64,000 bases of DNA. Origin: JACDAN01 sp963842235. Its GTDB lineage: Bacteria; Actinomycetota; Thermoleophilia; Gaiellales; Gaiellaceae. Position numbers and translations under genes: made by a program. Location of the stretch: NCBI GenBank assembly GCA_963842235.1, contig CAWJFT010000003.1, positions 1 to 64,000 on the forward strand, written 5' to 3'. Below the pieces are notes generated by a model. That model ran no database searches. It was not told the origin of the DNA and worked only from the letters and a program-made list of their open reading frames with translations. Below are positions 28,453 through 36,830 of the stretch, one piece after another; position 1 is the first letter of the stretch; each line of letters begins with the position of its first letter.

Positions 28453-29195
28453 CTACGACGCCGGCCTGGAGGCGGGCACCCACGCATCGCTGAGGCGCTC
28501 GAGATCCGCGTCCACCATCAGCTCGACCAGCTCCCGGAAAGATGTCTTCGGCTCCCAGCCCAACTCGAGTCGTGCCTTCGAGGCGTCGCCCACGAGATGG
28601 TCGACCTCCGCCGGGCGCATGAACTCCGGATCGGTCTTGACGTACCGCTCGGGGTCGAGGCCGGCGTGGGCGAACGCGGTCTCGTAGAACTCGCGCACCG
28701 AGTGCGGCTCGCCCGTTGCGACGACGTAGTCGTCCGGCTCGTCCTGCTGGAGCATCCGCCACATCGCGTCCACGTAGTCGCCGGCGAAGCCCCAGTCGCG
28801 CTCCGCCTCGACGTTCCCGAGCCGGAGCTCACCGGTGAGCCCGAGCTTGATCCGCGCCACGCCGTCGCTGATCTTGCGCGTGACGAACTCGAGGCCGCGG
28901 CGAGGGCTCTCGTGGTTGAACAAAAGCCCCGAGACCGCGTACAAGCCGTACGACTCGCGGTAGTTGACGGTGATGTAGTGCGCGTAGGTCTTGGCGACGC
29001 CGTACGGAGATCGTGGGTAGAACGGCGTCCGCTCGTTCTGCGGCACCTCGCGCACCTTCCCGAACATCTCGGACGACGACGCTTGGTAGAAGCGGATCTC
29101 CGGATCGACGGTGCGCACCGCCTCCAGGACCCTCGTCACGCCGACGGCCGTGAACTCCGCGGTCAGCACGGGCTGGTTCCACGAGGTCGGGACGA
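28453..29195 (-). pseudogene. gmd: Truncated GDP-mannose 4,6-dehydratase (C-terminal two thirds)
   Basis: About 245 codons of a gmd copy. It keeps VPTSWNQPVLTAEFTAVG, the ASSSEMFG strand and catalytic YGVAK, and the C-terminal ERDWGFAGDYVDAMWRML. The first 85 or so residues, including the NAD-binding glycine loop, are absent. Bases 28598-29195 align without net gaps to 35104-35701 of the intact copy, and similarity stops abruptly at GAGGTCGGGACGA. The frame upstream of the break runs into an unrelated GT2 remnant. Without a Rossmann start it cannot be active. The likely origin is partial duplication or recombination. Confidence 0.85.
28598..29195 (-). repeat. Direct repeat, copy 1 (gmd segment)
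   Basis: A 598-base stretch that aligns end to end with 35104-35701 in the same orientation with only scattered substitutions, mostly synonymous. The copies are 6.5 kb apart and bracket the amino-sugar module. Confidence 0.8.
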
Positions 29196-29203
29196 GAGTC
29201 CGA

Positions 29204-29234
29204 TTCCGAGCCGATAGTTTGGTTCCGAGCCGAT
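29204..29234. repeat. Short direct repeat at the GT2/gmd junction
   Basis: TTCCGAGCCGAT occurs at 29204-29215 and again at 29223-29234, a period of 19 bases. It sits exactly between the gmd fragment and the GT2 remnant, so it may be the scar of the joining event. Confidence 0.6.
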
Positions 29235-29460
29235 TCACGGCCTTGAAGCCCGAAGTCGTGTAGGTGACTGGCTGACCTGTGAAGGAGACGAACGCGGCGA
29301 ACATCTTTATTCCAATCCGGCGTCCGAGAGTGCCGCGGTAATGGCGATCGCCGGTGAAGCGAGAGCCGCCGACCATAGTCGGCCCCTCCCGTCGAGAATC
29401 GGTTCCAGCAGCCTCGCGATCTCGCTCGGATCGTGCTGCCCGTCGCGAGAGCGCGATCCA
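29205..29460 (-). pseudogene. GT2 glycosyltransferase remnant, internal fragment
   Basis: An internal piece of a polyprenyl-phosphate GT2 gene. DGQHDPSEIARLLEPILDGR lies at about 29390-29445 in one frame. MVGGSRFTGDRHYRGTLGRR, IGIKMFAAFVSF and TTSGFKAVNR lie in the next frame. It resembles the middle of the intact GT2 at 13083-13793. Both the N-terminal nucleotide-binding part and the C-terminus are missing, and the fragment reads directly into the gmd fragment. Found only because it shares a frame with that fragment. Confidence 0.7.
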
Positions 29461-29527
29461 CGCTCGGCGGAGCCACCCGAAAGTTTGGTGACGGTTCGAT
29501 CGGGCCGCCTTGGTCGAGTGCCTGGCT

Positions 29528-29980
29528 CTATCCAACGAGTTTCTCTCGCTGGAACTCGTCGTAGTCTCGGATGTAGTCGGCCTCGTCGTACGGTGCCGAG
29601 GCCATCGTGAGGCAGATCGCTCCCGACGAGAAATTTCGTGAGTTCCCGCCAGATTCCCGGTGCGATGTAGACACCGAAGTGCGCTCGGTCGAGGCGGATC
29701 CGCCTCTCCCGCCGGGCGTCGCAGAGCGCAACGTCGAAGGAACCGGAAGCAGCGACTAGCACCTGCTCGAGTCTGCGGTGGGCATGGCCGCCTCGCGAGG
29801 CGCCGCCGGGTACGTCATAGAGGTAGTAAACGCGCATGATCTCGAACGGAAGTCGATATCAGGGATCGCCTCGGCGGTGGTTCCTTGCGAGCGACGATGG
29901 CCGGCAAGCGTGACCGTGCGGCAGTGATCGATCGTCGTTCCTGGGCTCAGGAAACGAGAGATCTGATCGTTGAGCTTCGA
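29528..29980 (-). CDS. FdtA/QdtA-type dTDP-4-keto-6-deoxyglucose 3,4-ketoisomerase-like cupin (frameshifted)
   Basis: A small cupin of about 150 residues. After an N-terminal TTAEAIPDIDF strand, the core reads RVYYLYDVPGGASRGGHAHR, with the HAH pair that acts in catalysis in FdtA and QdtA. LEQVLVAASGSFDVALCDAR, FGVYIAPGIWREL and ASAPYDEADYIRDYDEFQRE follow. Frames change near 29835 and 29640. Its expected role is to move the keto group of dTDP-4-keto-6-deoxyglucose to C3, before an aminotransferase (32172-33279 here) adds the amine. The start codon is unclear; it begins within a few bases of the upstream cupin's stop. Confidence 0.75.
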
Positions 29981-29981
29981 T

Positions 29982-30372
29982 TCAGGTCCGAAGCGGGCGG
30001 GTCGGTTGGGAGGAGATGACAAGTCCTACCGAGTTGGTCGAGGGATCTTCGACCCTCCACTCGATCGAAGCCGGAATGTGGAACCCGACGGAAGCACGGC
30101 TGAGACGAACGTGACGCACACCGCGCCGCTGGTCCGATGACCACATCGAAGCTGCCCGACAAGGCGATGACGAGAGCGTCGCCGGGGCTGGCCTCGCTTC
30201 CCGGCCAGGACGTTCCCGCAGGTACGTCGTAGAACCACCGCACGCTTCCGATTCGAAACGGCACATGAACAAGCTCTTCGAGCGCCGTGAGGTTTCCTCG
30301 CGGCTCAGGGATCTGGGGCAGCGAGACGAGGCGGCACCCCTCGGGCACGGCAACCGGGAGTGGCTCGGCCAT
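29982..30372 (-). CDS. Second FdtA/QdtA-like cupin, lacking the HxH pair (frameshifted)
   Basis: About 130 residues. CRLVSLPQIPEPRGNLTALE is the classic N-terminus of this family and RIGSVRWFYDVPAGT the following strand. Where active members have GGHAH, this one has WPGSEAS, with no histidine. ALVIALSGSFDVVIGPAARC continues the fold, then after a shift near 30120 HVRLSRASVGFHIPASIEWR runs to the stop at 29982. The sequence around the missing histidines is in frame with conserved residues on both sides, so this is not an indel effect. It might be a structural partner or bind a different ligand. Confidence 0.7.
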
Positions 30373-30373
30373 C

Positions 30374-31315
30374 TCAGGAGACGCGGAGCTCGTAGGAGTC
30401 GTAGTTCACGGCCCGGGCGCCGAATCCCTCCTTGTAGTCGATCAAGCCTTCGTTGAGAAAGCGTCCGTCCTGCTTCGGTGGAGATGCCGAAGTCGACCCA
30501 CCGATGGGTCGATGAAAAGCGCTCGATGACCTCCGCCACCACGAGGTCGAGCGCGCCGACGCGCCGGCCATCGGCCGAAACGGCGTTGTACTGGACGTGG
30601 CACACGTTCGTGCTGAGGTAGACAACGGTGCCTGCGAGGAGCTCCGCGCCTGCGGTGCAGACGAAGAGCAGGATTTCTTCGGGAAACGGCCTGCTAGATA
30701 GCGTGATCTCCTCGAGCGTGTGAACCGGCTTCGTCGCGTGCCGCTCGTCTAGGTTGCGTTCGAGCACGGGCCAGAACCGATCGAAGCCGGTCGCTTGTCT
30801 CGACCTGCAATCCGGCGCTCGCGCGCCCGCCGCAAGACTCTGAGCCGACGGTTCTGGAGGGGAAGCGTGAGGCGCGTGTCGATCGCGGACGACACGTCGC
30901 GCCTGATGAGTTCAGCGTCGTGCACGAACAGCGCGTAGGCGTCCTCTTCAGCTGGCACCGAGTGGTAGATGTGCGGCACGCACTTGTAGACCAGCCGGTC
31001 GATCCCATCGTCACGGATGTGGTCGAGACAGGCGCCGAACACGTCGAGCATGCGCCTCGTCGTCATCTTCGAGCCCGTGACGAAGCCACCGTATGTCAGA
31101 CCTCCGTGGCTCACGAGGACATTGTCGTGCCGCGACGCTGGGAGGAGGGCGATCAGCCGAGCACGATCGTCGCGGACGAGAAGCGAAAAGTCCGCGAACC
31201 GATCGCCGTGGTAATCCATGTACCCGCGATCGAACAGGAACGTCCCATTCTTCGAGCATCGGACGAAGTCGTTCCACTCTTCCTCGTGGTCTGCGGTGTA
31301 CCGCTCGACGCGCAC
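30374..31315 (-). CDS. FemAB-like GNAT acyltransferase (frameshifted)
   Basis: A protein of about 313 residues of the FemAB-related group with paired GNAT domains. VERYTADHEEEWNDFVRCSK and GTFLFDRGYMDYHGDRFADF open it. ALLPASRHDNVLVSHGGLTY then GGFVTGSKMT is typical of the first domain. In the second domain VLERNLDERHATKPVHTLEE, ILLFVCTAGAELLAGTVVYL and VCHVQYNAVSADGR precede EGLIDYKEGFGARAVNYDSY. Frames change near 30790 and 30470. FemAB proper uses aminoacyl-tRNA for peptidoglycan bridges; members in polysaccharide loci may acylate an amino sugar, here perhaps the 3-amino product of the neighbouring pathway. GTG start at 31315. Confidence 0.75.
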
Positions 31316-31322
31316 CGCGCGC

Positions 31323-32122
31323 TCAGGGTCGGTTGACGAGGATGTCTTCCCGCCGGTTTGCAAAAGGCAAGCCGTCGCGCTGCGGAACGACGTAGGCGTC
31401 GAAGCCAGCCGAGCGGCACCGCGACACGATCGCGAGGACGACCGCATCGTCGAACGCGCCCGGCTCGAGACGTTGAAGCGCGACGTCTGGTCGCTCGGAG
31501 GTGCCCATGAACTCCTGATGAAAACGAACGCCGGCCTCCGACGCGAAGAAGCGCTTGCGCTTGGAGACGTTGGCGAGGTCGCCCAGGAGCAGTTGGCCGC
31601 CCTCGGCGAGGAGCTCGAGGGCACGATCTACGAACTCGAAGACGTTCGAATCGACGAAGACGCAGGGGAGCACGCCGTAGGCCAGGACGCAGTGGGCTCG
31701 ACCGCGCAGCTCGTCGAGAAGCTCGTCGCATTCGTCGGGGAAGCGACCGGGAACGCGCTCGACGTTTGGTGCCTCGGGCAAGAGCGCGAGCATCTCGGGC
31801 GAATCCACCTGGACAAGCCGGTGTCCTTGCTCGGCGCAGCGCTCCATGACCAGCCTGGCCAGACCGCCGCAGCCCGCACCGATATCGACCACCACCTGCC
31901 GCCGCAGCGCCAGCCGCGTGAGCTTGGAAGCGATGTCGTCGAGGATCAGGCTCCTCCTTGCCCTCCCGGTACGCGTCCGGGAAACCGACCTTCTCGTGAG
32001 GGCTGAGCGACGGGTCCGTTGCCCGTCGCCGGAACGACTCGTACGTGATGTCCTCGAACTTGCTGAAGTCGATGCGCCGATCCCGCCACGGTGGCTACCA
32101 GTCCTCGAGGGCATCGCCTCAT
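31323..32122 (-). CDS. SAM methyltransferase, putative sugar methyltransferase (N-terminal frameshift)
   Basis: About 266 residues. The N-terminus, in a different frame, reads DFSKFEDITYESFRRRATDP and LSPHEKVGFPDAYREGKEE, a segment characteristic of a methyltransferase group common next to FdtA genes. The catalytic part has VVVDIGAGCGGLARLVMERC, LVQVDSPEMLALLP, HCVLAYGVLPCVFVDSNVFE and LLAEGGQLLLGDLANVSKRK. The shift lies near 31955. The ATG at 32122 gives the expected length. It heads a short operon with the FemAB-like gene and both cupins. Confidence 0.75.
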
Positions 32123-32171
32123 GACAGGCCTTCGGCTTTAGCAACGCCCACCGTACTATCCGCTCAGCCCG
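32123..32171. promoter_or_regulatory. Short divergent promoter region
   Basis: Only 49 bases separate the methyltransferase (minus) from the aminotransferase (plus). ACTATCC at about 32154-32160 is the best -10-like sequence for the plus strand. No operator is evident. Confidence 0.3.
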
Positions 32172-33279
32172 ATGGACGTCCCGTTCGTGGATCTCGATGC
32201 AGCCTACCGCGAGCTCGAGCAGCCAATCGATGCCGCGGCCAAACGTGTGCTGAGCTCGGGCCGGTTCATTCTCGGACCGGAGGTGGAGGACTTCGAGCGA
32301 TGCTTCGCCGACTACGTCGGGGCGAAGCACTGCGTCGGCGTCGGCACTGGGCTTGATGCCCTCATGCTTGCGCTCGCGGCTCTAGGCGTCGGTCCCGGCG
32401 ACGAGGTGATCGTCCCTGCGGCGACGTTCGTCGCAACCTGGCTGGCGGTCTCGCGTGTCGGTGCGACGCCGGTGCCTGCCGCGGTGGACGACGCGACGTT
32501 CACCCTCGATCCTCGCGGCATTCGAAGCCGCGATCACCGATCGGACACGCGCCGTCGTCCCGGTGCACCTGTACGGCCATCCCGCGGACCTCGACGCCGA
32601 TCGCCGGCATCGCCCGCGAGTCACGGCCTGCACGTCGTGGACGACGCCGCGCAGGCCCACGGGGCGCGCTACCGCGGACGGCCGATCGGAGCGCTCACGT
32701 CAGCGACCGCGTTCAGCTTCTATCCGACCAAGAACCTGGGTGCCGTCGGGGACGGCGGGGCCGTCACCACCAACGACGACTCGATCGCCGATCGCGTTCG
32801 GATGCTTCGCAACTACGGGGCCCGCGAGAAGTACCGGAACGAGTGCCTCGGATGGAACAGCAGGCTCGATCCCATCCAGGCCGCGATCCTGCGGGTCAAG
32901 CTCGACAAGCTCGACGAGTGGAACTCCCGTCGTCGTCGGGTCGCTGCTCGGTACCGCGAGGGCCTCTCGGGCGCGAGCTGGTTGCGGCTGCCAAGCGAGG
33001 CGGCGTGGGCGACGCATGTCTACCACCTCTTCGTGATCCGCGTCCGCCACCGCGACGAGCTCGTCCAGCACCTCGCCGCGAGCTCGATCGCGACTGCGAT
33101 TCACTACCCCGTGCCGCCGTACCGCCAGCCGGCCTACCGTGATCTGCCGCATGCCCACGACCTTCGGGCGACCTCGACGCCGTCCATCCGGAGCTGCTCA
33201 GCCTGCCGATGGGCCCACACCTGTCCGATGCGCAGGTCGATCACGTCATCGATGCCGATTTCGAGCTTCGGCGCTGTGA
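32172..33279 (+). CDS. DegT/DnrJ/EryC1 family sugar aminotransferase, FdtB/QdtB-like (frameshifted)
   Basis: A PLP-dependent transaminase of about 368 residues. VPFVDLDAAYRELEQPIDAA, SSGRFILGPEVEDFERCFAD and VGVGTGLDALMLALAALGVG form the N-terminal domain. LHVVDDAAQAHGARYRG holds the cofactor-ring Asp and FSFYPTKNLGAVGDGGAVTT the Schiff-base Lys. The C-terminus includes IHYPVPPYRQPAYRDLP and LSLPMGPHLSDAQVDHVIDA. Shifts occur near 32515, 32625, 33165 and 33255. Together with the FdtA-like cupins this suggests a dTDP-3-amino-3,6-dideoxyhexose. ATG at 32172; the end is placed at the TGA at 33277-33279 but the last residues are uncertain. Confidence 0.8.
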
Positions 33280-33322
33280 GCCGATCACGATGTCTCGAAG
33301 GCGCGAACGTCGGCGGGCGAAG

Positions 33323-34377
33323 TCAGGCGCGCCAGCCTCCCATCGAGGGGTAGTACCGGGCGACGGGGTCGTCGGTCGCCGCCATGTGCACGCCCGCGTC
33401 CCGCATCCTTCGGATCACGTTCCAGTCGGTCGGCTCCTCTATCGCCCAGGAGTAGATGTCGCACTCGAAGAAGGCCAAGCCACGGAGGTAGATGGCCGCC
33501 TGCATGCCTATCTCACCGAACTCGGGCGGAAACGAGAAAGGTACCGCTCGATACCCGGTCCGCCGATCTGCTCGAGTCCGCCGTACGCGTACTCGGCCCG
33601 GCGCTCGAGAGCGAGGTTGAGAAGCGTCTCCATGTGATGGGGAAGAAATTCGTCGTCGTCATCCAGCGGTGCGATCCACTCTCCGCTGGGACAGCTCAAC
33701 CGCGCGGTTCCACGGCGCTGCGCCCGAGACGCATCCACCGGTCGTGCGGATCGTCGGGATAGACGGTCCTGAACGGGAGGTTGACGAAACGGATGCGTGG
33801 GTCGCCAACCGTCTTCGACGCGAGCCGCCGTGTCGTCCGTGCATCCGTCACCCACGACGACGATCTCCCAATGGTCGTAGGTCTGGGCGCAGCACGGACG
33901 CGATGGCCCGCTCGACCAGGAGCTCGGCCGCGTTGTACGTAGCGATGGGGACGCTGACCAGCGGGTGTCGGTTCTCGAACGTCGCCGCATAGGCGTCGCT
34001 CCTCCGCAGCGCGATCAGCTTCTGCGTAGGCCTCCGATATCGTCGTGTTCCGCTCGGCTCAGCCGGAAATGTTTGGTGTGGAATGCCTGCAGCTCGGCTA
34101 CGGCGTCACGCAACTCTGCTATCTCCCTCCGTTGCCCGAGCATCTCCTCGTGGTCTTGTGCTCGCAGCTCGGCAATGGCGTCACGCAGCTCCGCCACCTC
34201 TTTCCGCTGCCCGAGCTTCTCCTCGTGGTCTTGGGCTTGCCACTCGACCCAGGCCGACTCGAGTCGGTCGATCGAGGGCCGAAGTTCCACGGCGTTCGCG
34301 GCCGCATCGTATCGAGCCTGGAGAAGGCGGAGCCGTGCTCCAATCACCGCGCGGATCCGCACGACCGCCGAGAGCAT
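33323..34377 (-). CDS. GT2 glycosyltransferase with an N-terminal coiled coil (frameshifted)
   Basis: About 350 residues. The first 110 form a coiled coil that includes two 25-residue tandem repeats (each AQDHEE.LGQR.E.AELRDA.AEL). A GT2 domain follows: HPLVSVPIATYNAAELLVER, QTYDHWEIVVVGDGCTDDTA, FVNLPFRTVYPDDPHDRWM, GEWIAPLDDDDEFLPHHMET with the DDDD metal site, and EYAYGGLEQIGGPGIERYLS. The end, YLRGLAFFECDIYSWAIEEP through DDPVARYYPSMGGWR, is in another frame. Shifts fall near 33985, 33900, 33800, 33690 and 33510. The ATG at 34377 follows a decayed methyltransferase. Confidence 0.75.
34090..34239 (-). repeat. Two tandem 75-base coding repeats
   Basis: Units at 34090-34164 and 34165-34239 encode the two 25-residue coiled-coil repeats of the GT2 protein. 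They differ mostly at third positions and by conservative changes (K/M, K/R, V/I, I/V), so selection has kept the heptads. Confidence 0.8.
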
Positions 34378-34939
34378 CAGGCGATGTTCCTACCACAACT
34401 CCGATCCCGGCGTGCTGAGCGGGATCGTTGCGGGATCGCCTCGCCAGCGTTCGCTTGGGCGTTCGATCCGGACTGTAACGCTGGCTTGAGGACATCCGAC
34501 CGAGCCGGCTGGCACGGAGTCGATTGACGGCGAGCCGCCGCTCGCGAGAGAGCCGACGAGGTGTGCTCCAGCAAGTGGTTCGCGACGACGAAGTCGAGGC
34601 TGGAGTCCGGGATCATCGCGGGCCACTGGCCCGGATCCTTCGCGATCCGCTCGGCGGCGCCGAGGATGTCGACCTGAACCAGCGGTTCCTGCTCAAGCTC
34701 GGGTCGTGCTCGGCGCGGAGTTCGAAGACGGGAAGCCGGTCCAGGTAGCGAACCCATGCCAACCGCGACATCGGAAGCGGCTTGTGGAGCGCGCCGATCT
34801 CGATGCCCCCCGAGAGCTACTGCTTCGCAATTCTCGTGCGCCCAGACACGAGCCGGTCGGGAAGGAGAGCCGCCTGCAAGGTCCGAGCGCGCCTCGCGAA
34901 GCGGGTCGGGAGCAGACTGAGGACCCGGTTCAGCGGCAT
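34377..34939 (-). pseudogene. Decayed SAM methyltransferase, N-terminal fragment
   Basis: From an ATG at 34939 the frame reads MPLNRVLSLLPTRFARRART, then AALLPDRLVSGRTRIAKQ before an in-frame TAG at 34818-34820. After the stop, LSGGIEIGALHKPLPMSRLA and WVRYLDRLPVFELRAEHDP continue in frame; another frame then gives VDILGAAERIAKDPGQWP and SLDFVVANHLLEHT. These match a locus-associated methyltransferase group with the GIEIGALHNPLP motif. The C-terminal half that should follow LEHT is not visible in the last 180 bases. It is therefore truncated as well as interrupted. A TAC-to-TAG change would explain the stop. Confidence 0.6.
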
Positions 34940-34965
34940 CGCGACCCGCAACCGCCCCCGGCACC

Positions 34966-35954
34966 TCAACTGACGATACTGGCGCCGCGCTTTGTGACAA
35001 CCGCTCCAGGTCGGCGTCCACCATCATCTCGACGAGCTCGCGGAACGAGTGGCGCGGCTCCCAGCCGAGCTCTCGCTTCGCCTTCGACGCATCGCCGACC
35101 AGGTGGTCGACCTCCGCCGGGCGCATGAACTCCGGATCGGTCTTGACGTAGCGCTCCGGGTCGAGGCCGGCGTGGGCGAACGCGGTCTCGTAGAACTCGC
35201 GCACCGAGTGCGGCTCGCCCGTCGCGACGACGTAGTCGTCCGGCTCGTCCTGCTGGAGCATCCGCCACATCGCGTCCACGTAGTCGCCGGCGAAGCCCCA
35301 GTCGCGCTCCGCGTCGACGTTCCCGAGCCGCAGCTCGTCGGCGAGCCCGAGCTTGATCCGTGCGACGCCGTCGCTGATCTTGCGCGTCACGAACTCGAGC
35401 CCGCGGCGCGGGCTCTCGTGGTTGAACAAGATCCCCGAGACCGCGTACAGGCCGTACGACTCGCGGTAGTTGACGGTGATGTAGTGCGCGTACGTCTTCG
35501 CGACGCCGTAGGGGGAACGCGGGTAGAACGGCGTCTGCTCGTTCTGCGGCACCTCGCGCACCTTCCCGAACATCTCGGACGACGACGCTTGGTAGAAGCG
35601 GATCTCCGGATCGACGGTGCGCACCGCCTCGAGCAGCCGCGTGACGCCGACGGCCGTGAACTCCGCAGTCAGCACCGGCTGGTTCCACGAGGTCGGGACG
35701 AAGCTCTGCGCGGCGAGGTTGTAGACCTCGTGCGGCTCGGCGGTCCGCAGCGCCGTCACGAGCGAGTGCGGGTCGAGGAGATCGCCCTGCAGGAGATTGA
35801 GGCGGTCGACGAGGTGCCCAATTCGCTCGACGTTCTCCGTCGACGCGCGGCGCGTCATCCCGAAGACCTCGTAGTCCTTGTCCAGGAGCAGCTCGGCTAG
35901 GTAGGAGCCGTCCTGGCCCGTGATCCCGGTGATTAGCGCTCTACGGCTCGCCAT
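34966..35954 (-). CDS. gmd: GDP-mannose 4,6-dehydratase
   Basis: Converts GDP-mannose to GDP-4-keto-6-deoxymannose, the branch point to GDP-L-fucose, GDP-rhamnose and related sugars. ALITGITGQDGSYLAELLLD is the cofactor loop. RRASTENVERI, LAAQSFVPTSWNQPVLT, QASSSEMFG and YGVAKTYAHYI (catalytic Tyr, Lys) follow, then RDWGFAGDYVDAMWRMLQQD. The catalytic core is frame-intact. After LERLSQSAA one base shift brings a stop at 34966, giving about 329 residues. The ATG at 35952-35954 overlaps the stop of the RES toxin gene. The fucose synthase-like gene at 25662 could use its product. Confidence 0.9.
35104..35701 (-). repeat. Direct repeat, copy 2 (gmd segment)
   Basis: Counterpart of 28598-29195, inside the intact gmd gene. 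Same orientation and same length. Recombination between the two would delete or circularise about 6.5 kb. Confidence 0.8.
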
Positions 35955-36559
35955 CAGGTTCGCATCCCAGTAGGTGGCGTGGGCGGCTGCGTCACGGTCC
36001 TCGGTGGTGGGAGCGGCTGCGCGGGAAAGACGGTCGTGCCCTCAACAAAGAGGCAGAGTACAAGCCCCTCAGGTCGCGCCGCGCTCGGCGCGAGAAGCCC
36101 ACGCCAGCCCTCACTGAAGAGCGTCTCGCCGACGGCTTGATAGGGAGGCCAGCCTTTGCGGCCTGGTGTCGGCACTGTTAGGCCGATGCGGGTGAGTCGG
36201 TCGACGTCGCGGAGATCAGCCACCTCAAGCGTCCTGACTCGGTGGCGCCAGAGGTCTCGCGGAAGCTGCCGCAGCGGCGGTATGCCCCGCTCGGCGAGAT
36301 GGCGATACCACTCAGCCCATAGCGTCGTCTCGTCATCGGCCAGGTAGAGGGCATCCACAACTTCCCCACGCTGCCAGCGATTGTCGCCTGGCGGCTGCGG
36401 CCGTAGGCGTGGATCGGCCGCGTGCGGAATCTGCCGCAGCCAGATGCCGGCGGGATCAACCGCATCGACGTCGAGCGCAGCGGGCGAGACCTCAGACAGC
36501 GCCGGGCGACTCGAGCTCAGAAACGACCCTCGCGACCCGCCGCGCTCTGCCTCTTGCAA
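35954..36559 (-). CDS. RES-domain toxin
   Basis: A 201-codon frame with the RES fold signature. Arg in GDNRWQRGE, Glu in TTLWAEWYRHL and Ser in RGLLAPSAARPEG fit the conserved R-E-S trio. ALYLADDETTLWAEW and VRTLEVADLRDVDRL are typical of the family. RES toxins degrade or phosphorolyse NAD+ and are held in check by an Xre-type antitoxin encoded just upstream, as here. The N-terminus may start downstream of 36559 because the first residues overlap the antitoxin. The stop overlaps the gmd ATG (TGATG). It is intact, although C-terminal residues are Pro-rich and variable. Confidence 0.8.
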   Translation of the reverse strand: MQEAERGGSRGSFLSSSRPALSEVSPAALDVDAVDPAGIWLRQIPHAADPRLRPQPPGDNRWQRGEVVDALYLADDETTLWAEWYRHLAERGIPPLRQLPRDLWRHRVRTLEVADLRDVDRLTRIGLTVPTPGRKGWPPYQAVGETLFSEGWRGLLAPSAARPEGLVLCLFVEGTTVFPAQPLPPPRTVTQPPTPPTGMRT

Positions 36560-36830
36560 TCAACTCAAGTGGTTTTTGATCGTCGAGTGCCTCGATTGGC
36601 CTCGACATCCAGACCGGAATGTAGTCCGGCTCAATCACGCGAGCCAGCCGGTCAACAATCTCCGCGAGCTCGGCAACGCGCTCAGCCCGTTTCCCCGAAG
36701 GAGAGCTTCGACGCGCGAACCAGTCGCGGACTGTGCTCGGTGCCGCCCCGACAGCTCGACCGATCTGCGTGTCGGACAGATGAGCGACCTCGTGGATTCT
36801 CACCGCTTCATCTGCAAACGCCGTAGCCAT
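36492..36830 (-). CDS. Xre/MbcA/ParS-type antitoxin
   Basis: A 112-residue protein. An N-terminal helix-turn-helix (HLSDTQIGRAVGAAPSTVRD) is followed by a C-terminal part with YIPVWMSRPIEALDDQKPLE and LIARGRARRVARVVSELESP, matching the antitoxin toxin-binding domain (the usual W-L..P...L.G..P.E.I..G pattern). It neutralises the RES toxin and normally represses its own promoter. It precedes and overlaps the toxin gene by 68 bases, the canonical order. The promoter is expected in the 60-base gap up to the gmd paralogue stop at 36891, where TTAATCCGTCAAATTTTCG is conspicuously AT-rich. Confidence 0.8.
   Translation of the reverse strand: MATAFADEAVRIHEVAHLSDTQIGRAVGAAPSTVRDWFARRSSPSGKRAERVAELAEIVDRLARVIEPDYIPVWMSRPIEALDDQKPLELIARGRARRVARVVSELESPGAV

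Noticed and set aside
35954..36830. Reading the RES/Xre pair as a regulator and an unrelated hypothetical protein
   Set aside because: The R/E/S residues, the antitoxin C-terminal pattern and the antitoxin-first overlap all fit a toxin-antitoxin unit.
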